The notes under the pieces were generated by a model. The model had not been told where the DNA came from and searched no databases. It worked only from the letters and a program-made list of their open reading frames with translations. Position numbers and translations under genes: made by a program. Shown piece after piece: positions 1 through 7,336 of a stretch of 11,092 nt of DNA. Numbering within the stretch: the stretch's first letter is position 1; each line of letters starts with the position of its first letter. Source of the stretch: Polynucleobacter sp. (GTDB lineage: Bacteria; Pseudomonadota; Gammaproteobacteria; Burkholderiales; Burkholderiaceae); NCBI GenBank assembly GCA_023253245.1, contig JALRHB010000036.1:1-11092 (forward strand), read 5' to 3'.

Positions 1-24
1 ATGGCTTTAAATGAAGATTTTTAG
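1..24 (+). CDS. possible C-terminal tail of an upstream gene (partial)
   Basis: Frame 1 is open from the first base and reads MALNEDF before a TAG at 22-24. The hairpin terminator at 57-83 follows it directly, as expected after a gene end. Only seven codons are visible, so the protein cannot be identified. In related bacteria topB often follows dprA and smg, so a Smg (DUF494) tail is possible, but this is a guess from gene order. It could equally be non-coding sequence. Confidence 0.3.
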   Translation: MALNEDF

Positions 25-56
25 CAAAATGGGTAGTTCAAGGCAAAGAAAAAACG

Positions 57-83
57 GTCCAAAATGGGGGGTTTTGGACTTTT
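57..83. terminator. bidirectional intrinsic terminator upstream of topB
   Basis: GTCCAAAA (57-64) pairs perfectly with TTTTGGAC (72-79) around the 7-nt loop TGGGGGG. On the plus strand the stem is followed by TTTT (80-83) and more AT-rich sequence. On the minus strand it is followed by CG and then a run of six T. Both directions therefore have the stem-plus-T-run form of a Rho-independent terminator. It would end the gene to the left and shield topB from readthrough. Only three of the eight pairs are G-C, so strength is uncertain. Confidence 0.6.
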
Positions 84-201
84 AATAATTTATCGGTTAA
101 TAATAAAAAAGGGTTTAAAGATGCCAAAACTAAGATTTAGTTTAAATTAATCATCCTTTTCCCCTGTAAAACCCCATTTAAAGCTCAATTTAGGCAAACA
201 C

Positions 202-2871
202 GTGGCTACTAAAGCAACTACCAAAAAAAACGGTTCAAAATCTTCAGCCGTTGATCATCCAAAAGCGTTGATCATTGCCGAAAAACCCTCTGTTGCTAGC
301 GATATCGCCAAAGCTTTAGGGGGGTTTACCAAGCATGAAGACTATTTTGAAAGTGACAGCTATCTCATATCTTCTGCAGTTGGGCACTTACTAGAAATCG
401 CAGCGCCGGAAGAATTCGATGTCAAACGCGGTAAGTGGTCTTTTGCAAATCTTCCAGTAGTTCCCCCATATTTTGATTTACGCCCGATCGCTAAAACCGA
501 ATCTCGCCTAAAGGTATTGCAAAAGCTTATTAAGCGCAAAGACGTTACTGAACTCATTAATGCCTGTGATGCTGGACGAGAAGGCGAACTTATTTTTAGA
601 CTCATTGCGCAACATGCAAAAGCGCCACAAGTAATAAAAAGACTGTGGTTACAGTCAATGACCCCAGCAGCAATTCGTGAAGGATTTGCATCTCTGAGAA
701 GCGATGCGGAGATGCAGCCTCTTGCTGATGCAGCCCGTTGCCGCTCTGAGGCCGACTGGTTGGTTGGCATTAACGGCACACGAGCAATGACAGCGTTTAA
801 TAGTAAAAGTGGTGGTTTCTTTCTGACCACCGTTGGCCGCGTTCAAACCCCAACCCTTTCAATTGTTGTAGAACGCGAAGAACTTATTCGTAAATTTGTT
901 ACAAAAGACTATTGGGAGGTTAAAGCTGAATTCATTGCGTCTGCTGGCGTATATGAGGGCCGCTGGTTCGATCCTAAATTTAAAAAAGATGCTGCCGAGC
1001 CAGATGCTCGCGAAAATCGACTTTGGAGTGAAGCAGCCGCTCAAAGCATAGTCGCTGCTTGCCGCGGTAAAAAAGCTAGCGTTAAAGAAGAGGCCAAACC
1101 AGCAACACAGCTGGCCCCCCAATTGTTTGATCTAACCAGCCTTCAGCGTGAAGCAAATGCTCGCTTTGGGTTCTCTGCCAAAAATACTCTAGGTTTAGCG
1201 CAAGCACTTTATGAGCGACATAAAGTGCTGACCTATCCTCGAACAGACTCTAAAGCACTTCCAGAGGACTACTTAGACACCGTAAAACAAACTATAGAAA
1301 ATCTTGCTGATCATTCTCAAGAATACCGACCTTTTGCAAAACAAATTTTGCAGGGTGACCCTAAGGACACCAAATCCAAGGCGGGCTATGGCTGGATCAA
1401 ACCCAATAAGCGAATTTTTGATAACTCCAAAATTTCAGATCACTTTGCAATCATCCCAACATTGGAGTCGCCCAAGACTTTAAGTGAGCCCGAACAAAAA
1501 CTATATGACCTCGTAGTTCGTCGTTTCTTAGCCGTCTTTTATCCTGCTGCCGAATTCCGTGTCACCACTCGCATTACGGAGGCATCTGGTCACCACTTCA
1601 AGACAGAGGGTCGGGTTTTAGTAAACCCAGGCTGGTTAACTGTTTATGGAAGATCAAATCAGGCTGATGATGAACTAGTCCCCGTTCAAGAAGGCGAATT
1701 AGTTCAGAATGAATCGATTGCTGCAGTCCCATTAAAAACTAAACCACCTGCACGCTACACCGAGGCAACTCTACTATCTGCCATGGAAAGTGCTGGCAAA
1801 TGGGTTGATGATGATGAAATGCGTGAGGCAATGGCCGAGAAAGGCTTGGGTACCCCCGCAACCCGAGCGGCAATCATTGAGGGACTACTTGCAGAGAAAT
1901 ATATCATTCGGGAGGCACGCGAACTCATACCAACCGCCAAAGCTTTTCAGTTGATGACTCTCTTGCGTGGCCTAGACGTCGAAGAATTAACAAGACCAGA
2001 TCTCACTGGAAGCTGGGAAAATAAGCTCTCGCTAATTGAGCGTGGTGCCATGAATCGTGACACCTTTATGCAAGAAATTGCGCAAATGACTCAACGAATT
2101 GTTAAGCGAGCAAAAGAATACGATAGCGATACTATTCCTGGCGATTATGCAACGATGTCAACTCCGTGCCCTCATTGCAAAGGGCCAGTCAAGGAAAATT
2201 ACCGTCGCTTTGCTTGTGAGAAATGTGGCTTTACGATCAGCAAAACTCCGGGTGGTCGTGCATTTGAATATCCAGAAGTAGAAGAGCTATTGCGCGAAAA
2301 AACAATTGGGCCATTGCAGGGTTTTCGTAGCAAAATGGGCAGGCCTTTCGCAGCCATCATTAAGCTAACTGAAATTCCTGAAGATGATGCAGACTATCCC
2401 AATGCTGGCTTCAAACTAGAGTTTGATTTTGGTAATACACAAGAAGATGAATCTGAAAGTATTGACTTTACTGGCAAACAGGCTTTAGGAGTTTGTCCAA
2501 AATGCTCTGGTGCTGTTTATGAAGATGGAATGCGCTATCTTTGCGAAAACAATAGCGGCCCAAATAAATCTTGTGACTTTAAAACAGGCAAAGTTGTTTT
2601 GCAGCAAGAGATATCTCCCGAACAGGTTCAAAAGTTACTTAAAGAAGGAAAGACGGACTTGCTCAGTAACTTTAAATCAAATCGAACTGGTCGCGGATTT
2701 AAAGCTTATTTAGCGCTTGGTGAGGACGGTAAAATTGGTTTCGAATTTGAAGCCAAAACCCCCAAAGAAGGTGGGGAGGCTAAAGCGCTGGCGAAGAAAC
2801 GCGCTGGAGCAAGTGCTGCCAGCAAGTCTTCTGTAAAGCCTAAGCGAGCTAGTAAAGCAAAATCGTCCTGA
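202..2871 (+). CDS. topB: DNA topoisomerase III (type IA), long form with zinc-ribbon tail
   Basis: Type IA topoisomerase: cuts one DNA strand through a 5'-phosphotyrosine to relax or decatenate DNA. The TOPRIM domain starts at about residue 21 (ALIIAEKPS, E27) and includes ACDAGREGE at 121-129. The catalytic tyrosine is Y345 in LTYPRTDS, with R347 beside it. The C-terminal part (about 650-860) has two four-cysteine zinc-ribbon modules (C656/C659/C672/C675 and C765/C768/C781/C791). Each is followed by a topoisomerase C-terminal repeat of the type GFRSKMGRPFAAIIKL or NRTGRGFKAYLAL. It ends in a Lys/Ala/Ser-rich tail. At 889 aa it is much longer than E. coli TopB (about 650 aa), as in other Burkholderiales as I recall them. 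The start is GTG with a weak AGG at 192-194; the frame is closed upstream by TAA at 148-150 and no other good start precedes the TOPRIM strand. The last 166 bp overlap the convergent mnmC-like gene. Confidence 0.93.
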   Translation: MATKATTKKNGSKSSAVDHPKALIIAEKPSVASDIAKALGGFTKHEDYFESDSYLISSAVGHLLEIAAPEEFDVKRGKWSFANLPVVPPYFDLRPIAKTESRLKVLQKLIKRKDVTELINACDAGREGELIFRLIAQHAKAPQVIKRLWLQSMTPAAIREGFASLRSDAEMQPLADAARCRSEADWLVGINGTRAMTAFNSKSGGFFLTTVGRVQTPTLSIVVEREELIRKFVTKDYWEVKAEFIASAGVYEGRWFDPKFKKDAAEPDARENRLWSEAAAQSIVAACRGKKASVKEEAKPATQLAPQLFDLTSLQREANARFGFSAKNTLGLAQALYERHKVLTYPRTDSKALPEDYLDTVKQTIENLADHSQEYRPFAKQILQGDPKDTKSKAGYGWIKPNKRIFDNSKISDHFAIIPTLESPKTLSEPEQKLYDLVVRRFLAVFYPAAEFRVTTRITEASGHHFKTEGRVLVNPGWLTVYGRSNQADDELVPVQEGELVQNESIAAVPLKTKPPARYTEATLLSAMESAGKWVDDDEMREAMAEKGLGTPATRAAIIEGLLAEKYIIREARELIPTAKAFQLMTLLRGLDVEELTRPDLTGSWENKLSLIERGAMNRDTFMQEIAQMTQRIVKRAKEYDSDTIPGDYATMSTPCPHCKGPVKENYRRFACEKCGFTISKTPGGRAFEYPEVEELLREKTIGPLQGFRSKMGRPFAAIIKLTEIPEDDADYPNAGFKLEFDFGNTQEDESESIDFTGKQALGVCPKCSGAVYEDGMRYLCENNSGPNKSCDFKTGKVVLQQEISPEQVQKLLKEGKTDLLSNFKSNRTGRGFKAYLALGEDGKIGFEFEAKTPKEGGEAKALAKKRAGASAASKSSVKPKRASKAKSS

Positions 2872-3941
2872 AGCACCTGGGCAGAAATTAATTTGGCTGC
2901 CAATGCAGACCAGAGAATTCCTCTGGAGCCTAGAGCCGTTACTATAAAGATGCCGGGGCGCTGCGTTAGCGCTCCAATAATTGGCAAGCGATCACCAGCT
3001 ACGCAACGAATGCCAACAAAACTATCACTACTCACAAGAGCTTCGTCACCACCCTCAGAATAATTAACCAAAGCTTTTGCTTGTTCTCGATTAAATTCAT
3101 CGCTCGCAACCCACGGATTAAGATCGCTTTCTCCCTCATCAAAGCTTGATCCAACCATCCAACGATAGCTGCCATCATTCTGTCGCTCGGCAGGCAAACA
3201 ATATCCATCGCCAGAGATCGCCGTCTTTGGCAAATGATTTACCCAGAGACTCTCTTTCGCAACAGAAAATATACTGAGCTGCCCTCGAACCGGCCTTAAA
3301 GGTAAACGAATATCGATGCTTGAAAGTAGTGACTTTGTTGCTAGGGCTGCGGCAACAACAATTTTATTGGCACTAAATAACTGATGATTTTGATCATCAA
3401 TCAGCATCCAGTGATGGCCCCGCTTTTCAAATCGAGAAATCCTTTTACCCCAAAGGCATTGAAGATTTGGATGCGGGCGTAATAATGCATTTGTGGTAGT
3501 AGAGAGATTTAATGAAGCACCCCTAGGCATCCAAACACCATTCTGAGCAATTCCACAAATCTGATTTGCTTCTGATGCCGATAACACCCTAGCAAGATCA
3601 TCGTCCAACTCTAATGAGTGCAAATGTGTAATTAACTCTTGCGGGTTAAATGGTTTATCTTTTTTTGCAGGCAAAAAGATGCCATGCTGCTTCCACGTTT
3701 GCCCCCAACGAGCTTCGGCCATGGAAAATGCAATTCGGGTTAAGCGCAATAAGCGCGGGGATCCGCGCCCTATGTGTGGGTGCGCAATGGCATAAGCATG
3801 GCTAGAACATCCACTTGCTGGCGAGTTCGCAGAATCGATAATACAAACCTTTTGGCCCCGCTCAAGCAACTCATTTGCAATCGTTGCGCCAGCTATGCCC
3901 GCCCCAATCACCACGATGTCATGGTGTTGGGGCAAGGTCAT
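2706..3941 (-). CDS. mnmC: MnmC-type FAD-dependent tRNA U34 oxidoreductase, stand-alone domain
   Basis: DAO-fold flavoprotein that matches the C-terminal half of E. coli MnmC. That domain oxidatively removes the carboxymethyl group from cmnm5(s2)U34 of tRNA to leave nm5(s2)U34. Visible landmarks are the FAD-binding GAGIAG at 13-18, LRPVRGQLS at 215-223, GDGYCLPAE at 244-252, VGIRCVAGDRLPIIG at 309-323, ALGSRGILWSALAAKL at 336-351 and DLLAALAPARF at 372-382. The N-terminal methyltransferase half of bifunctional MnmC is absent, and no such gene is in the window. It starts 37 bp after pckG on the same strand and probably shares its transcript; the RBS is weak. Its last 54 or so codons lie antisense to the end of topB, and the conserved PARF motif is inside that overlap. 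A different amino-acid oxidase of the DAO family is the main alternative. Confidence 0.82.
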   Translation of the reverse strand: MTLPQHHDIVVIGAGIAGATIANELLERGQKVCIIDSANSPASGCSSHAYAIAHPHIGRGSPRLLRLTRIAFSMAEARWGQTWKQHGIFLPAKKDKPFNPQELITHLHSLELDDDLARVLSASEANQICGIAQNGVWMPRGASLNLSTTTNALLRPHPNLQCLWGKRISRFEKRGHHWMLIDDQNHQLFSANKIVVAAALATKSLLSSIDIRLPLRPVRGQLSIFSVAKESLWVNHLPKTAISGDGYCLPAERQNDGSYRWMVGSSFDEGESDLNPWVASDEFNREQAKALVNYSEGGDEALVSSDSFVGIRCVAGDRLPIIGALTQRPGIFIVTALGSRGILWSALAAKLISAQVLQDDFALLARLGFTEDLLAALAPARFFASALASPPSLGVLASNSKPILPSSPSAK

Positions 3942-3978
3942 TTACTTAGTTGGATTACAGCTAATACTTGGGCAAATC

Positions 3979-5844
3979 TTAAGCGTGCAAACGCTTCTCA
4001 ATTTTTCCTCGCGCCTCAAGCAGCTCTTTAGGCAAACGCTCACCCAAATGCTCAAAAAGTTCTGCGTGGAGTTTGAGTTCATTTTTCCAGTCTTCAACAG
4101 CAACATTAATCGCTTTGCTAAATTTCTCGACAGAATAATCAAGCCCATCCCAATGCATATCAGAATGCTCTGGGCAGATACCAAATACAGTCTCTGTACC
4201 GCTTGCCTTGCCCTCGGCACGATCTAAGATCCAAGATAAAACGCGCATATTTTCACCAAAGCCAGGCCAGACAAACTTACCATTCTCATCCTTGCGGAAC
4301 CAATTCACACAATAGATTTTCGGCAAGACTGCGCCTTCGGCCTCAAGCTTTCTGCCAATATTGAGCCAGTGCTGGAAATAATCACTCATGTTATAGCCAG
4401 CAAATGCAATCATTGCAAAAGGATCACGTCGCACAACGCCCACTTGACCAGTAATAGCTGCTGTAGTCTCAGACCCCATGGTCGCCGCCATATAAACACC
4501 TTCTACCCAGTCGCGTGCTTCGCTAACAAGGGGAACAGTATTAGAGCGACGGCCGCCGAATAAGAATGCATCGATTGCAACACCTTCTGGGTTATCCCAG
4601 TTTGGATCAACCGCTGGATTATTAGTGGCGGCAACAGTAAAGCGTGAGTTTGGATGCGCTGCTTTGCGACCAGCCGCACCATCAGCTGGAGTCCAGTCTT
4701 TACCCTGCCAATCGATCAAATGTGCAGGAGGGGTATCGGTTAGCCCTTCCCACCAAACATCCCCATCATCTGTTAATCCCACGTTTGTAAAGATGACGTC
4801 TTGGTTTAATGAATCTAGGCAGTTAGGGTTGGTCTGACGATTTGTACCAGGGGCAACGCCAAAATAACCAGACTCAGGGTTAATAGCAAACAAACGGGTT
4901 TTACCCGTGACAGGGTCTTTGCGCGGCTTAATCCAAGCGATGTCATCACCAACAGTAGTAACTTTCCAACCCTCGAAGCCTTTTGGAGGAATCATCATGG
5001 AGAAATTGGTTTTTCCGCAAGCAGATGGGAATGCTGCGGCAATATGATATTTTTTGCCTTCGGGCGAAGTGACGCCCAATATCAACATGTGCTCAGCCAA
5101 CCAACCTTGCTCGCGACCCATGTTTGATGCGATACGCAAGGCAAAACATTTTTTACCCAATAAAGCATTGCCGCCATAGCCAGACCCAAAAGACCAAATC
5201 TCGCGGGTTTCAGGGTAATGAACAATATATTTAGTTTTATTGTTTGGCCACGCGACATCTTTTTCGCCAGCAGCCAATGGCTTGCCCACTGAGTGAATGC
5301 AAGGCACAAACTCGCCATTTGCACCCAATTGATCAATGACCGCTCTTCCCATGCGCGTCATTAGGCGCATATTAATTGCAACATACGGGCTGTCAGATAC
5401 TTCAACACCAATATGTGCAATTGGCGAGCCGATTGGGCCCATTGAGAAAGGCACGACATACATTGTTCTGCCACGCATGCAACCATCAAATAATGGTTTT
5501 AGGGTGGCACGCATTTCACCTGGCTCTACCCAATTATTGGTTGGTCCAGCATCTTCCTTTTTGGCCGAACAAATAAAAGTGCGATCTTCAACGCGCGCAA
5601 CATCATCAGGATCAGATAAAGCAAGAAATGCATTTTTGCGTTTTGCTGGATTAAGGCGCTTGAAAACACCCGCCTTCACCAAAAGCTCACAAAATTCGTC
5701 ATATTCAGCCTGAGATCCATCACACCAGTGGATTTTGTCAGGCTTAGTTAGGGCAGCCACTTCGGCAACCCATTGAATTAACTTCTGATTTTTAACGTAA
5801 TCGGGCGCATTTACCTGCATTTGCCCATTAGTAGTTGTAGTCAT
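3979..5844 (-). CDS. pckG: phosphoenolpyruvate carboxykinase (GTP)
   Basis: Cytosolic GTP-dependent PEPCK: oxaloacetate + GTP gives PEP + GDP + CO2, the entry step of gluconeogenesis from TCA-cycle carbon. The nucleotide-binding signature FPSACGKTN is at residues 272-280, with the family's reactive cysteine C276 and P-loop lysine K278. Upstream of it is SFGSGYGGNALLGKKC, a conserved PEPCK segment. The 621-aa length fits the family. The frame is open 24 codons further upstream (to 5916). I chose ATG at 5842-5844 because AGGA (TCCT on the plus strand, 5850-5853) lies five bases ahead of it and the extra residues look non-conserved. It sits between mnmE (87 bp upstream) and the mnmC-like gene (37 bp downstream). 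No sensor domain or riboswitch is visible. Confidence 0.95.
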   Translation of the reverse strand: MTTTTNGQMQVNAPDYVKNQKLIQWVAEVAALTKPDKIHWCDGSQAEYDEFCELLVKAGVFKRLNPAKRKNAFLALSDPDDVARVEDRTFICSAKKEDAGPTNNWVEPGEMRATLKPLFDGCMRGRTMYVVPFSMGPIGSPIAHIGVEVSDSPYVAINMRLMTRMGRAVIDQLGANGEFVPCIHSVGKPLAAGEKDVAWPNNKTKYIVHYPETREIWSFGSGYGGNALLGKKCFALRIASNMGREQGWLAEHMLILGVTSPEGKKYHIAAAFPSACGKTNFSMMIPPKGFEGWKVTTVGDDIAWIKPRKDPVTGKTRLFAINPESGYFGVAPGTNRQTNPNCLDSLNQDVIFTNVGLTDDGDVWWEGLTDTPPAHLIDWQGKDWTPADGAAGRKAAHPNSRFTVAATNNPAVDPNWDNPEGVAIDAFLFGGRRSNTVPLVSEARDWVEGVYMAATMGSETTAAITGQVGVVRRDPFAMIAFAGYNMSDYFQHWLNIGRKLEAEGAVLPKIYCVNWFRKDENGKFVWPGFGENMRVLSWILDRAEGKASGTETVFGICPEHSDMHWDGLDYSVEKFSKAINVAVEDWKNELKLHAELFEHLGERLPKELLEARGKIEKRLHA

Positions 5845-5878
5845 GAGAGTCCTATGAAGTAATAATTTTGATCGCACT

Positions 5879-5904
5879 ATTTTAACATTTTGGCCCTTGA
5901 TCAA
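5879..5904 (-). promoter_or_regulatory. candidate promoter of pckG
   Basis: On the minus strand TAAAAT (5879-5884) could act as a -10 box about 35 bp before the pckG ATG. TTGATC (5899-5904) or TTTGAT (5900-5905) could be the -35 box, but the spacing of 14 or 15 bp is short. The -35 region overlaps the palindrome TTGATCAA. This would let pckG be transcribed apart from the ribosomal-protein operon, which makes sense for a gluconeogenic gene, but the match is mediocre. Confidence 0.3.
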
Positions 5905-5930
5905 ACTGCTGACCATGAATGGAAAGGCTG

Positions 5931-7298
5931 TTATTTACCAATACAAAATTGACTAAATATTTTTCCCAAAAGGTCATCGGGCAGCAGCTTTCCAGTAATT
6001 TGACCAAGCTGATCTTGCGCTAAACGGAGCTCTTCTGCAAATAACTCTAGTGAAATATTGCCATCTTCAGCTAACTTCTCAGAATTGATTAAATGTTCCG
6101 CCGCCCTATCTAAGCAGTCCAAATGACGGCTTCGGGCTATGAGCACCCCCTCTTGAGAGCCTCCCCAGCCTACCGCCTCTAGTATTTTTTGCTTGAGGTC
6201 ATCTATGCCGACTCCAGTCTTGGCAGATATATAAAGAACTTCTTTGTCAATGAGGCTCTTATTGGGGGGCAGCAGATCTACTTTGTTTACAACCTCCAAA
6301 ATGGGAATGGTGGCGGGCGCCTCTTTTAGTACACGCTCCCTGAGGTCTGTAGTCTCTTTGCTAATGTCGCTTGAATCTTGTAAAAAAATAAGTAAATCTG
6401 CGGAGCGGATGGAGTCCCACGATCTTTCGATTCCTCTTATCTCAACCTCATCACTTGTCTCTCGAAGTCCAGCCGTATCTATCACATGTAACGGGACCCC
6501 ATCGATGCAAATGGTTTCCTTTACTCGATCTCGAGTAGTGCCCGCTATAGGGGTAACAATGGCAACCTCATCGCCAGCAAGTCGATTTAATAGAGAGCTT
6601 TTGCCAACATTAGGAGCGCCCGCTAAAACAAGCACAATTCCGTCTCGCAAAATCTTGCCCTGTTTCGCGCCCTGCCTAAGAGAACGCAAGCTAGCAAGAA
6701 CTGCTGATAATCGTTCCTTCGCCTGGGCGCTTTCTAAAAACTCAATTTCTTCCTCTGGAAAATCTAGTGTTGACTCCACCAAAATACGCAATTGGGTGAT
6801 TTCTTCTATTAAGGTATTGATGTCATCTGAAAAGGCTCCTTGCAATGATTTAGCAGCACCACGAACAGCAGCCTCACTTTGAGCATCAATAAGATCTGCA
6901 ATGGCTTCGGCTTGGGCTAAATCGATTTTGTTGTTTAAGTAGGCGCGCAAGCTAAACTCCCCTGGCTGCGCTATTACCAAGCCCCAATCTTTGCCAACTT
7001 CTAAACAACGCCTCATCACGAGCTCTAAGAGCTGGGGGCCCCCGTGGCACTGCAACTCTAAAACATCCTCGCCTGTAAATGAGGCTGGTGCAGCGAAATA
7101 AATTGCAAGCAATTGATCGATGGCCAGACCATTACCATCGCGGAGCGTTAGTAAACTCGCCTGTCTGGGTTTAAACGCTTTTTTAAATAGAGCGTGAGCA
7201 ATTGCTGGTATGTCTGCACCACTCAAGCGAATCACCCCAACCCCAGATTTTCCTGGGGCGGTGGCAAGAGCAATGATGGGAAGTTTTCTGGTCATCAT
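5931..7298 (-). CDS. mnmE: tRNA uridine-5-carboxymethylaminomethyl(34) synthesis GTPase MnmE
   Basis: GTPase that works with MnmG to install the (carboxymethyl)aminomethyl group on wobble U34 of certain tRNAs. The N-terminal folate-binding domain begins IIALATAPGKSGVGVIRLSG. The inserted G domain is complete: G1 GAPNVGKS at 227-234, G2 in TPIAGTTRD at 249-257, G3 DTAG at 274-277, G4 NKVD at 338-341 and G5 SAKTG at 358-362. The protein ends in the signature FCIGK, with the catalytic Cys at 452. Its 455 aa is normal length. It begins ATGATG. The first ATG (7296-7298) is preferred because AGGA (plus-strand 7308-7311) lies 9 bases ahead of it and 12 ahead of the second. It follows yidC by 38 bp with no terminator. 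The usual downstream partner mnmG is not here. Confidence 0.96.
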   Translation of the reverse strand: MMTRKLPIIALATAPGKSGVGVIRLSGADIPAIAHALFKKAFKPRQASLLTLRDGNGLAIDQLLAIYFAAPASFTGEDVLELQCHGGPQLLELVMRRCLEVGKDWGLVIAQPGEFSLRAYLNNKIDLAQAEAIADLIDAQSEAAVRGAAKSLQGAFSDDINTLIEEITQLRILVESTLDFPEEEIEFLESAQAKERLSAVLASLRSLRQGAKQGKILRDGIVLVLAGAPNVGKSSLLNRLAGDEVAIVTPIAGTTRDRVKETICIDGVPLHVIDTAGLRETSDEVEIRGIERSWDSIRSADLLIFLQDSSDISKETTDLRERVLKEAPATIPILEVVNKVDLLPPNKSLIDKEVLYISAKTGVGIDDLKQKILEAVGWGGSQEGVLIARSRHLDCLDRAAEHLINSEKLAEDGNISLELFAEELRLAQDQLGQITGKLLPDDLLGKIFSQFCIGK

Positions 7299-7336
7299 TG
7301 CAGATCTTCCTTTGGATTTACAAATTCACTAAAGCA

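Noticed and set aside
121..150. Nine-codon ORF (MPKLRFSLN) in the topB leader
   Set aside because: There is no ribosome binding site, it contains no attenuator-like codon run, and it ends about 50 bp before topB. An ORF this short is expected by chance.
360..830. 156-codon open frame antisense to topB
   Set aside because: It mirrors the conserved TOPRIM and core region of topB and shows no family features.
3942..4220. 92-codon minus-strand frame overlapping the pckG 3' end
   Set aside because: It is an alternate frame of pckG on the same strand; PckG reads through the whole region with conserved sequence.
5336..5713. 125-codon plus-strand frame within pckG
   Set aside because: It is a shadow of the conserved PEPCK N-terminal half, with no RBS and no recognisable domain.
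5897..5906. TTGATCAA palindrome upstream of pckG as a regulator operator
   Set aside because: An 8-bp palindrome is too short and common to assign to a regulator without repeats or conservation data.
5845..5916. 24-codon N-terminal extension of pckG
   Set aside because: The internal ATG at 5842-5844 has a well-placed AGGA and gives the normal family length; the extension would also overlap the candidate promoter.
6244..6882. 212-codon open frame antisense to mnmE
   Set aside because: It lies wholly opposite the conserved MnmE G-domain region, its translation is low-complexity Ser/Arg-rich with no recognisable motif, and mnmE is certain.
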